A DNA stretch of 64,000 nt, taken from Kitagawia praeruptora (Eukaryota > Streptophyta > Magnoliopsida > Apiales > Apiaceae). Below are positions 23,638 to 34,168 of the stretch, one piece after another. The notes under the pieces were generated by a model, which had not been told where the DNA came from, searched no databases, and worked only from the letters and a program-made list of their open reading frames with translations. Position numbers and translations under genes: made by a program. The stretch is from assembly GCA_037693485.1 (NCBI GenBank), contig CM075352.1:20456001-20520000 (forward strand), in the 5' to 3' direction. Within the stretch, counting starts at the first letter, position 1. The number at the start of each line of letters is the position of its first letter.

Positions 23638-24932
23638 TGTTGAGTATGGAATACAGAAAAAGAATACAGAGGGGGGGGTGAATGGATTCTTGAACTTTTC
23701 TTTGTTGAGTTTGTGTAGCAGATAAGTGTTTGTGTGTGCAAGGATGTAGGTGCAGATAAAGAACAACACAAGTCACAATATCACTTTAATCTAATGTATT
23801 ATTAGATAAAGGTTGCTACAATCTGTGAATACAAATGATAGTATTCTCAGCTTCGTTTTTCTCAGAGAGATATTGCTTATAATGAATATGAAAAACTTGA
23901 CTCTCTAAAAGTTAATTTTCTAATGAAGTGAGGCTGTATCCTTATAGAGCATGGATACAACCTACTTACTACAAATAAGGTAGCTAAACAAATTACTTTC
24001 TAGTTTGTCTATCCTATTTGAGTAAGAGTCCAAATGGTTACAGATTTGACTTTGCAAAGCCTGTTCAAATCCACTTCTTTAGCCCTTTGTCTCTTCTATA
24101 TCTCTCCAAGCTTCTTTGTAGGCTTTCCAGAGCACGTTACAGATTGAGATCCATAAAGTGCATTGGCTTGTTGCAGGTTTCTGACTTGTACAATTTCTCC
24201 AGTATTTTGTCTCCAAGAGTGTATTCGAGAAGTGACTAAGTAAGTGATTCGAGAACTAGAATTGACTTGATCGATAACTCTGAGTTCTCGAACACTGTTA
24301 TGTTGACATATCGAATTACTTCTCGAATAGCTCTTTTTCATCAGGATTCCTTGAGTTGTCGAATAGAACATTTGACTTATCGAATCCTCGAGATATCGAA
24401 TAGCTTTCTGAGTCCTTGAGATATCGAATGGAACTTTGACTTGTTGACTCCTTGAGAACTGGAATACTACTTTTGACTTGTTGACTTCTTGAGTTCTCGA
24501 ACAGAGTAATAGACATATCGAATCCCTGAGATATCAAATGAGATATCGAACAGTGTATTCAGAGATATCGAATAGTGTCTTGAGATATCGAATCCCTGAC
24601 TTCTCGAATGCTGGACTTCTCGAATAGACAAAACTACTTCTCGAATTGGTACTTAGGCAAATTCTTCACTTTCTTCAAATCCCAACTGTGATTATTTGAC
24701 AGTCTTTATCTTCTTGCTTGAGGCATGAACCTTCGAACTTCTTTCAAGCATTATTCTCGACTATATAAGTACAATTACACAACTAGGATTTGGTGTCTAT
24801 TACAGGTACAGAACAAGTAGAGACTCTACAACTAGAGGTTCCCTCAGTTAAGAGGTCATGTAAGTAATGCAAAGCATTACAAACAATTAGGCTTGTTATT
24901 TGATGTAAACAGGCATGCCTCTTTGACTAACA
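23638..24932 (-). mobile_element. Solo LTR, 1295 bp, copia/Sirevirus-like, with 5-bp target duplication
   Basis: It starts TGTTGAG and ends TAACA on the plus strand, and is flanked by TATAC at 23633-23637 and 24933-24937. In minus orientation it has a TTCnnGAA-rich U3 (24680-24225), a TATA-like CTATAAGG (about 23945) and near its end a G8 tract followed by TGAAT, as in the LTR at 60215. No internal region remains, so the element was probably lost by LTR-LTR recombination. Confidence 0.87.
24225..24645. promoter_or_regulatory. Array of heat-shock-element-like palindromes in the solo LTR
   Basis: Eight exact TTCGAGAA or TTCTCGAA palindromes (the TTCnnGAA core of plant heat shock elements) occur in about 420 bases, mixed with at least nine GATATCGAAT-like variants. 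They sit upstream of the putative LTR TATA box in the LTR's own orientation. Confidence 0.55.
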
Positions 24933-26355
24933 TATACCTCAATGTGTAACAGCCCGACTTTTCGGACTATTATTTCTAATTACAAAACTTAAATAAAATA
25001 TATTATTTATTCAAATAAACCAAAATTAATGAAAGTCAAAGCAATGGTCAAACTTGATCAAAAGGATTAAATTAGAGATGCAGCTCCACAAGTTCAATAT
25101 TCAATAACAAGAATTAATCTAATAATGCGATAACTCCAATTCAACAATTGAAATAAATCACGTAGCACAAAATCCATAAGTTCACATCCCTTTTTCTCAA
25201 TAAGCTTCCACAATATACAAACCTGAAATATCAGAAAAGAGTGAGCTACACAGCTCAGCAAGTAACAGATTGACTTACAAATATCCTCAAAATCAGTGGG
25301 CGTTTTAATAAAACATATTTTCTCAAAATAATAATAAGTTTGTAAAACATTTGCGAAAATAAATCCAACCCAAAGTTTATATTTTCCAAAACCCAGAACT
25401 TAAAACAGAAACAGAAACAGAAAAACAAAAACAAAATGAAAATATAAAATACCACAGTCTTGCTCTACGGCCACACTTTGCCAGTGACCGGCATCTTATT
25501 CTTATTCTTATTCTTTTGTCACACTTTGCCAGTGACCGGCATCTAAAGTTCAATAATTACGCGCCCTTAATAGGTATCTAAAGTTGCACACTTGTGCGCC
25601 TACTAAGGATATCTAAGGCTAGTTCCGGAACTATAGCGTAAATTACGAATGGGTTCGAAACGTAGAGACTGAGGGATTCAAAGATTCTCGTATCTTATAT
25701 CTTATACAGTTCGAAAATCAATATCTTATACGAAATCGAAAATCACAATATCAAAATCTTTTCAGAAAATAAAAGTAAGCCAAAAAGTACTTACCTCGAA
25801 GTCGACTGAATACTGAAAATTAACACGAACAAATCCTAGAATTTTAATAACCGAAACATCATTAATCATACAAACTTTTAATCATGTAAATCAATTAAAC
25901 ACTTATTTATAACAGTATCTGAGACTAAAATGCATGCTCCCTATAATTAGCTGAATCAAGTTAAGCATATAAAGGACCAGCAGGCCAAGACTTTAAACAA
26001 GATAAATTATACAAAGACAGGGCAGAGACTATATATTCTTAAAATTTAAGTACCGAAAAATTATAAAATAAACACTTATTTATTATTATACAAACAGATT
26101 TCTGTTATGCTTTTACTCAGAAATTAACTAAGTAACTAAGAAATGAGGAAGAAAAAGACAGAGAGAGGAAGAGAACTACAAGAATGTCATTATGATCAAA
26201 GATACAGATACAATCCCAATGCCAACTTATATACTGGAACATACTACTAACAGAATCTCAACTAACTCGTAGTCTAACAGCTGTATAGAATATTCTAGAG
26301 TGTAGAATCATGACAAATGCCCTCCCATAAAGACAGACTTGTCCTCAAGTCTGTT

Positions 26356-28471
26356 CTAAGCTTTAAACTGAGGAAATTGCTTTTGAATGAAGGTAGCATC
26401 CTCCCATGATGACTCATGTAACTCCAAGTCTTTCCACTGCACCAGCCACTGTACTACCATTTGATTTTGTCGCATAACTTGTCTCCTTTGAAGTACTTTA
26501 GAAGGTACTAAAGGCACCACATCCTCTTGGTTGTATTCTGGTAAACTCCCTGCAGAGATAGGAGAGCTACCAACATGTTTTTTAAGCAAAGAAACATGGA
26601 ATACCGGATGCACTTTAGAATGTTCAGGCAGCTTCAACTTATAAGCAACAGAGCCAATCTTTTCCAAAACCTGAAATGGACCAAAAAACTTTGCACACAG
26701 CTTCAATGAATGTCTAACTGCTATAGACTGTTGCCTATATGGTTGTAATTTCAAATACACCCATTCTCCAACTGCAAAACTCCTTTCAGTCCTCTTTTTA
26801 TCTGCAAATAATTTCATTCTATGCTGAGCCTTAATCAAACTTCTTTTACTATCTGTAATACCTGCAATCTTTTCTGAATCAAGTCTTGAGCAGCAGGTAT
26901 CACCATATCTTGTAACTCTCCCAAATTTAAAGGTATAGGCTGAGTCCCATAAAGAACTTCATAAGGAGTCATCTCTAGACTACTATGGAAAGAAGTATTA
27001 TACCAATATTCAGCCATAGCTAACCAACTCCTCCAACTACCAGGCCTTTCACTCGAAAAACACCTCAAATAAGGTTCTAAACACTGATTAAACCTTTCTG
27101 TTTGTCAATCTGATTGTGGATGGTAAGCAGAAGTGAAATGCATAGCTACACCCAATTTCTCAAAAATACTAGTCCAGAATACACTAGTAAAATTTTTATC
27201 TCTATCACATACTATGGAATCAGGCAAACCATGCAACTTGAAAATATTATCCAAGAAAATATTTGCTACATCCACAGCTGAAAAAGGATGTTTAATTGCA
27301 ATGAAATGACCATACTTGGATAATCTATCTACCACTACCAACACTGTATCCATACCTTCAGAAACTGGTAATTTCTCCACAAAATCCATCGAGATATGCT
27401 TCCAAGCTTGCTGTGGAATACTTAAAGGCTGCAACAAACCCGGATAAGGAACATGTTCACTTTTATTTGCTTGACAAACTACACAACACTTAACCACCTC
27501 TATGACCTCAGCCTTCATACCATGCCAAAAAAAACATCAATTTCAACCTCTGTAAGCAAGCATTTTGTCCAGAATGTCCTTCCAAGGAAGAATTATGCAT
27601 TGCTTCAATTAATTCCCTCATAATTCCACCACCAGCACCTACATAAATCTTATTCCCCTTCTTTAATACCCCTTGTAAGTATTGAAATTCTGCAACAGAA
27701 TCATCTTTAAACAAAATTTTACTGATAATTTCCAGTACCTCATTGTCATCCTCATAACTCAACAGCACCTGTTGAATCCATTTCGGTTGAATACTGGTCA
27801 CAGCAGAACAAAACTCAACTTCCCTCACCCTTGATAAAGAATCTGCAGCCATATTCTCAATTCCTTTTTTATATTGAATCTCATAATCCATACCTAATAA
27901 CTTGGATAACCATTTGTACTGCAGAGAGGTATGCAACTACTGCTCTAAAAGATACTTAAGTGCTTGATGATCAGTTCGAATTATAAAATGATGTCCCACC
28001 AAATATTGTCTCCACTTAGTAACAGCCATAACCAAAGCTAATAATTCTTTTTCATAAACAGAAAAACCCATTTTTTGAATTAAAAGCTTTGCTTAAGTAA
28101 AAAATTGGCTTACCCTGCTGCATAAGCACTGCCCCCATACCCCTATCGCAAGCATCAGTCTCCAACACAAAAGGATGTGAAAAATCTGGCATAACTAGTA
28201 CTGGAGCTGTGCAAAGGACTTCTTTCAACTTCTTAAAAGAATTATCAGCCTCCAGATTCCAACTAAGACCATCCTTCTTCAATAAATTTGTTAATTGTCT
28301 TGTAATCACTCCATAATTTCGTATAAATCTCCTATAATACCCAGACAGACCAAAAAAACCTCTAAACATTTTCACAGAATGAGGTGTAGGCCACTTAACA
28401 ATACTCTCCACTTTGGTTGGATCCATACTAACCCCTTCAGCAGAAATAAGATGCCCCAAATATTCTATAGA
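26356..28471 (-). pseudogene. pol: Gypsy RT end, RNase H, integrase and chromodomain, multiply frame-broken
   Basis: 28471-28052 holds the RT C-terminus (IEYLGHLISAEGV) and start of RNase H (FVLETDACDRGMGAVLMQQG). A shift near 28065 and a TAG near 27938 follow. 27936-27508 ends RNase H and enters the integrase zinc domain (HNSSLEGHSGQNACL). 27518-27105 has CCVVCQANK, then the integrase core (MDFVEKLPV, VVVDRLSKYGHFI, VCDRDKNFTSVFW). A TGA replaces a glycine codon after YHPQSD at about 27105. One more shift lies at about 26836. 26838-26356 has the GPY/F-type region (FGPFQVLEKIG, HPVFHVSLLKK) and a chromodomain (VQWKDLELHESSWEDATFIQ), which in chromoviruses steers integration to marked chromatin. 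Confidence 0.85.
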
Positions 28472-28489
28472 CACTACACCAAATATGGC

Positions 28490-28660
28490 CTATTGCAACA
28501 CCGATATGTATAAGTGTTACACAAAGTGTTACAATAGACACAAAACTTGGTAATCTATTGCAATATTTTTTAAAATGTTGCAAGAAATACCAAAAGTGTT
28601 GCAAGCAAAAGTATCGTTTTATCAATTGCAATAGTTTTGAAAAAGTGTTACAATACACAT
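28490..28660. repeat. CACTA left subterminal repeat region
   Basis: Repeated TTGCAA-, GTGTTACA- and GTTGCAAG-type motifs in both orientations within 170 bp of the left end. Confidence 0.8.
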
Positions 28661-29140
28661 CGTTCTTTTATTCAACTTGACCGAATTTTACAGGCGGGAG
28701 TTTAAGTTTTTGGCTGGGCGGCTAAAAATTGGCCCCAAAATATTTGGTACCAAAACAAAAACTCACAAAATAAATTTTTATTACACAAAATGCTATATGC
28801 TCACTTCAATTCCCTCTCGACCTCTCTCCCCCGTACCTCTCTCTCTTACACTCATCTCTCACACCTCTCCCAAATCCCTAAATCTGCTAGAATATCCAAA
28901 ACCCCAAAATTGATTGGAGTTTCAATTAGAATTTCAATTAAAGGTAAAGTATCCATAATTTTTTATTACATATGTATATGTATATGTACAATTTCGATTG
29001 TAATTAGGGTTCATTATCCAAAACTCATCAGGTTTGATTATATATGTCATTCGATTAGATTATATGTGTTTACTTTTCTGCAGGTTGAAATTGCTCTTTG
29101 GAAATTTCAGTTTATTTAATGTAATTTTGTGTTGGATTAG
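28661..29140 (+). other. Possible promoter and leader of the CACTA element
   Basis: A CT-rich stretch (28800-28870, CCTCTCTCCCCCGTACCTCT) is followed by an A-rich segment and a donor-like AAAG-GTAAAG at about 28943, and by an acceptor-like TTTCTGCAG near 29083. This resembles the untranslated exons of a plant transcript reading inward. No recognisable protein follows. Confidence 0.35.
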
Positions 29141-30647
29141 ACATGAGAACGGAGTTCAAGGATAAACACATCAGGTTCGATTTCCATAAAATCTAATAGT
29201 TGATTGTAGGAATAATTAATTAAGTTTGTTATCTTGCTATAGGGTGCTTATGGAATAGTTGGTTATATTCTAGATTAATTGTAGCTTTACTAAATTCTCT
29301 CTCGGTCTCACTGGTAATTCTCCTCTATTTTCTCCCATCTATACTTACACATTTCTATACGTATAGTTTCTCAATTTTTGATTTATTCAATCATTTTGCA
29401 GACGAGGATGCGAAAAACTCTCCTTTCGTTCAAAGACACAAGAATAAGTGAGTCTCTCCTGCCTCTCTCTTTCTCTTTTGATTTAATTGGTCAAAACCCT
29501 CAATCAACTCTATTGAAATGTTCAGATCTCAGTTTGGATTGTGATGTTCTAGATTGTTATAGCTGCATTATTATCGGTGAATCGGTTGAGATTTGGAAGG
29601 TTTTGATAGTTGAAAAGCAAAATGACTTGAACAATTATAAAATGAACTTTAAACAACATGTTGTAGTATTCACATTTGTAAATATAACTGTTAGAATTCA
29701 TGGTGATGCAACTGTAGCCTACTCATTCTCTACTCATTTTCCACGAAAAGGATTTTTGACAATTGAAATATTTATCCAATGCAATCGCTTTGCAACTTTT
29801 GAAGAAAGTTTTATAAACACCTCTATAAACCTCCCATCCCTTTTAAGAATTTTTAAAAATTATACCCATCAAGCAATAGCATTACAGAATCTCTTAATTT
29901 ATGTGTGATTAAATCCCGAAGTTGCTTTTAGTATTGTATAAATAGATATCATTAGGTTCCTGTTATGATGAATCATATTTCATATCCGTGCATCATTATC
30001 TTTTGCATGTGTGCATCCATTTTGGATCGTGATTCATGGCCATTGACAAGCGAACCCTGAAGTTATGTTTATTAAATGAAGGTCAAAGTATGACGCTAAA
30101 CAGATCAACCCTCTGATAGCCATTGGCTGATTAGCCAAATCACAAATGAAAATTTCTACTTTTGTGATCAAATTGATGTCTCTAACTTTTCTCTAGTCCA
30201 AATTCATATTCTCTCAGTTGGCGCAATATCTAATTTAGTCTTTGTATGAGCTTACACTATTGACGGTCCAAAATAGTCCTACATCACATTCTACATATAC
30301 ATATATCTGTGTGTCTGGTTTTTCATTTATGTTTCAATGGTTTAGCTTGAGTTCTGATCTTTCAAAGACCATATGAAGGTGCTTTTGCATGACCTACTAT
30401 GCAGAAAAATCTTACCTACTATGTAGAAAAATCTTTCAAGTGTATTTAATCTCCAAAAAAGTCCCTGAAATATGAAATTAAAAAAGAAAATAAGCAATAT
30501 GAATAGATATTTAGACAAAATATTAATATATAAAGCTCTAATTTATATAATTAGAGCATAGACAAGTATGTAGCTAATATCATTTCCTTTTAATTAACTT
30601 TTATTCTTAATTTGCATGAACTTGATATTAGCTATTGCATTAATCAG
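29141..30647 (+). other. CACTA interior without recognised genes
   Basis: A 176-codon ORF (29378-29908) resembles no family I know and lacks domain-like features. It could be an exon of the lost transposase transcript, a captured host fragment or chance. Confidence 0.4.
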
Positions 30648-31000
30648 ATTTTTTAAGGATTCAAGTGAAGAGGAAAGAACACATGCTGAGATGCTAATGG
30701 AATATCAGGTGATTGTGATATAAATCGTATTCTTTTGTATGTATAAAGTTATCATGAAGTACCTAATATCTTCGGTTTTAAACAGAACAACAGTGTAAAT
30801 CACACGTGGGACTCAATATCTTAGTAATCTTTTAATGTAACCAAGTTTCTTTATTGTTTGCTAGGTTGAGGCCATCAAGAAAATAGCAGATTATGTAAGA
30901 AAATAGCCTTTTTACTCTTACTGAATTTAATTTCCCTCTGCAGGTGTGTGGCACTTTGATCATTCTCTCTTACTCGAGGGTGGGGCAGCAGTATAAATAA
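30648..31000 (+). pseudogene. FER-like: Captured ferritin gene fragment (three partial exons)
   Basis: Exon piece 30648-30708 encodes FFKDSSEEERTHAEMLMEYQ, the ferroxidase-centre helix of plant ferritin, between proper AG and GT signals. Piece 30865-30900 encodes VEAIKKIADYV before a stop. Piece 30944-31000 follows an acceptor CTCTGCAG and encodes VWHFDHSLLL, the ferritin C-terminus (usually VWHFDQMLLH). The exons between are missing or degraded and the last intron begins inside the codons for the QLRRVG segment. Plant ferritin stores iron in plastids; this remnant cannot make it. Order and orientation match a genuine ferritin gene, so it was captured from genomic DNA with introns. Confidence 0.88.
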
Positions 31001-31667
31001 ATTGACAGTTGTTTCATCTAGATAGAAAATGTTGTTTCATCCAGATAGAAGTTGGTTTTTCTCGTAAGATTTAAGAACTGTTGGTATTTACTACATGTAG
31101 TCTTAATATGTAACTGAATAATGAAACTGTGAGAGGTTTGGCCTCATAGGTTTAATGCATTTGAAGCATGAATAATTATCAGACTGTATGACCTATTTAT
31201 TAAGTGCGAGTGGATTTTTATATTTACTGCTGAAACTTTAGGCTTTTTAGCTCAGGGAGATAATGTTTTTGATTATTCTATTAATGATAATTGATACTAG
31301 AAGTTTCTTGATTAAAATTAGTTTCTTGATTTTGCTTCTCAACGGGCGTGCAATAACCTTGATTACATTTATTGAATCTAAGTCTCCATAAGCATCTCCT
31401 CTAAGTCTTTATTTGTTTGATCATAAAATTTCGCTGTTGTCATTATTTGATTGCTCTTCAATTCCTAATGATGCTACTGGTATCCACGAGTTTGGACCAG
31501 GTATATGACATTTTCAATCGAAATGAATGCTTCAAGGAAAACTCCGTTTGCAACTACTTTGGAAGTAGATATAGAAGTTTCCACAGCCAAAATGTAATAC
31601 TCTCTTGTTCTTTGAAGTTTGAATAGGAAGTTGGCTGATCAAGTTATTCTCTCTATTTTGTTTGCAG
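31001..31667 (+). other. Spacer between captured fragments
   Basis: It contains no exon I can assign. It may be intron or flank of the captured ferritin or ALDH7 genes. Confidence 0.4.
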
Positions 31668-31848
31668 GAAAGGTGCTCCCATGACACATTTGATCACTAT
31701 TGCTATGACCAAGCTAGTAGCAGAGGCTCTAGAGAAGAATAATCTACCAACTGCAATTTTTACAGTTTTTTGTGGTGGTGCGAAGATTGGTCAAGCTATA
31801 TCAAAAGATACACGTATACCTCTGGTTTCATTCACAGGAAGTTCAAAG
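31668..31848 (+). pseudogene. ALDH7B-like: Captured aldehyde dehydrogenase family 7 (ALDH7) exon
   Basis: The exon begins after TTTGCAG and ends before GTACGT, in frame. It encodes KGAPMTHL, then LITIAMTKLVAEALEKNNLP, then IGQAISKDTRIPLVSFTGSS. This is the NAD-binding segment of plant ALDH7 (antiquitin, turgor-responsive aldehyde dehydrogenase). The catalytic Cys/Glu exons are absent. The last 39 bp and the donor are tandemly duplicated right after the exon (to about 31895), breaking it further. The ALDH7 identity is clear; function is lost. Confidence 0.9.
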
Positions 31849-31895
31849 GTACGTATACCTCTGGTTTCATTCACAGGAAGTTCAAAGTTCAAAGG

Positions 31896-32974
31896 TACGT
31901 GTTGTACTTGCAAATGCAAAGGAGTGACAGACTTCTGCATTTCTAATTGAAAAGAAATCGATACTCATGACAGACTTATCACCAGTACCGCTTCTGTTAC
32001 TTTCTTTGGTCACTACATGGAAAAGAAATCGATACTCATGTTATACTGAGAAAGGTTAATAGCTTTATCTAATTGAAAAAAGGGTAATTGCATCTGATGA
32101 TGCATTTTATGTCATAGAAAAGAATCTGCATCCTGACTATTCCTTCTGTTGTAGCATTTAAAATGCATCCTTGTGATATTTTTGGTATTCCTTCTTGTTA
32201 TAGCTGCATAACGCAGTTGGTGCGGGACCTGGAAAGGATGCAGTGTTTGTGGCAATTGCAAAAGTCCACGTTACTGTTCTGAGAAGCATCAGGTTATTTA
32301 AGTCAAATTATCTCTCATTATTATATATATTAGTGGCAGTTGTCTTATTAGGTTCTGTAATTAATGCTTTACACAGGCTGCTCACTGGCGCATAGGTCAT
32401 AATATTGAATGTCAAAAGTTGTCTGTTGATCCTCAGCACACTAATTCTAGCTCTGGTAAGAGTAGAGCAGTAACAGAGAAAGTTTAGCAATACAACTTTT
32501 ACTACCGCTGATTTTAGAAAATAGTCAATGTTTAGACTTGACGGTAACTAAGATGCATATTGGAAGATCTAGTTTCAGTTTCTGTCATACATACTAAATG
32601 CTAGTACTCATCTTTATCATGCTCTTGATTGTTATGTCCATATCGGTGCCATTCTCTACACTGTTGGAGCCTGTACAATGTACATAAAGTTATGAACATT
32701 GCAAGTGATGTCCTTGAAATTTGAATGTCATATTCCTTATCTAGCTTTAATTTGATGCACCTTTGGTTGCTACTTCGTAAATGTGAAGTCGGATTACGGT
32801 TGAAGAGGCAGAATTGTAAAATGGTAGGGTAATATTATTAGTAACTAGTGATCAATGACATTAAAGCTTCTGATATTGCTTCAAGATAAAACTAGCAGTA
32901 TAGGCACTTAACCTCAACAAAGATATAGAAATACATTCCGACCTTCTTTTGAATATGTAAGTCATCCAGTTTAG
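31896..32974 (+). other. CACTA interior, possible further gene-derived sequence
   Basis: The stretch at 32206-32292 (GCAGTTGGTGCGGGACCTGG...) is open and codon-like between intron-like flanks, but I could not assign it. It may be a diverged downstream ALDH7 exon or sequence from another gene. The remainder shows nothing. Confidence 0.3.
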
Positions 32975-34036
32975 TGTGACAGCCCCAAATCCGGGGTCAT
33001 GAATCTGGGCCATCACGGACCAACTTCCATTCAAAATCAATATCTCTTGGGATTTTTTTTTTTATTATTTAATACTTATGCAATTGACCCCACAGTAACA
33101 CACACACACACCAGTCATATGCTCAGAGAACAACATTCACCATAATAAAAGTTTAGAGTTAAACAGTTATTACAAACCCAGAATCATACTTAAACACATT
33201 GCTGAATAATACTTCGACATGAAGCATTTCAACAATCAAAAGTTATTACACCAACTTACACACTTAATGTACACAATCTATCAATACCCAACCGTCCGCT
33301 AGCTACCTCGGAAAGCGTTTCCAACACTCTCTCAAAAGTTCGTCTTTCCCGTACCCTCTTGCGGGGTGTAGTACGGAGTATCGGCGTACCTAGCTGTATA
33401 TAGATAAGTAGCAAGAGTGAGCTATAATAGCTCAGCAAGATAATATTTTAAACTGGAATTTAAAATGTAACCAAGTATACATGTATACATATGTAAGTAG
33501 TAACCAATTATAAACTTCAAGGGAGATTAAAACTCTTATTTAATAATACATCATCCACTTACTTTTATAAGAAAGAAATCTAGAATAATACAGTATCAGT
33601 TTCTCTTCTTAAATAATATAACAATCAATATAATCTTTCAGTGTAATATTTCAGGATAATATGAATACTTACTTAAATCTCTTACTATCATCATCTCATT
33701 TCCTTCTTATGTAACAATTTTTATAAATTAATATAAAATCAGTTTCTCTTCATCTATAACAATAATTCCACCTTTCATATCATTTTCCCTTTCCAGTATA
33801 CCAATCTGACTTTATCATTTATTCTTTATTCACATATTGTAGGGGTTTTCACTGTTGCCGAATACGTGAGGCTCAATGATCAGTCGCCCTCCGTATCCGT
33901 CCCTTTTTACTACCGGTAGAAGGAATGAAGGCCACCTGCTAACATCATCCCTGGAGGAAGGCCACCTGCTAACATCCTCCTGGAGGAAGGTCTACCACTA
34001 CATCCTCCTTCGGCAACTCTTGGGCCGAAATGAAAC

Positions 34037-34168
34037 ATTAAGTGCTGGACTGTGCAACTTCCACACGGCCTCTTACGCTTATTAAGTGCTGGACTGTGCA
34101 ACTTCCACACGGCCTCTTACGCTTATTAAGTGCTGGACTGTGCAACTTCCACACGGCCTCTTACGCTT
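34037..34168 (+). repeat. Three perfect 44-bp tandem units in the left LTR
   Basis: The unit begins ATTAAGTGCTGGACTGTGCA and ends CTCTTACGCTT, repeated exactly three times. A shorter two-fold repeat (GAAGGCCACCTGCTAACATC) precedes it at 33928-33985. Confidence 0.92.

Larger units (their letters stand above)
22565..24944 (-). mobile_element. Mariner-like element (3' part), interrupted by a solo LTR and then by a gypsy LTR
   Basis: The left terminus CTCCCTCTGTTTTTTAATG follows a TA dinucleotide (22563-22564), as in plant mariner-like and Stowaway ends. The minus strand carries the C-terminus of a mariner-type transposase at 23376-23637. The element is cut by a solo LTR (23638-24932), resumes for 12 bases including the target duplication, and is cut again at 24945. 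The rest must lie beyond the nested retrotransposons, outside the window. Confidence 0.7.

Noticed and set aside
29378..29908. 176-codon ORF as a CACTA transposase
   Set aside because: No TNP2/TNPD-type motif is visible. It is left as unassigned interior sequence.
32206..32292. A further ALDH7 exon downstream of the captured one
   Set aside because: Similarity is limited to a few residues (AVG) and could be chance; not strong enough to annotate.
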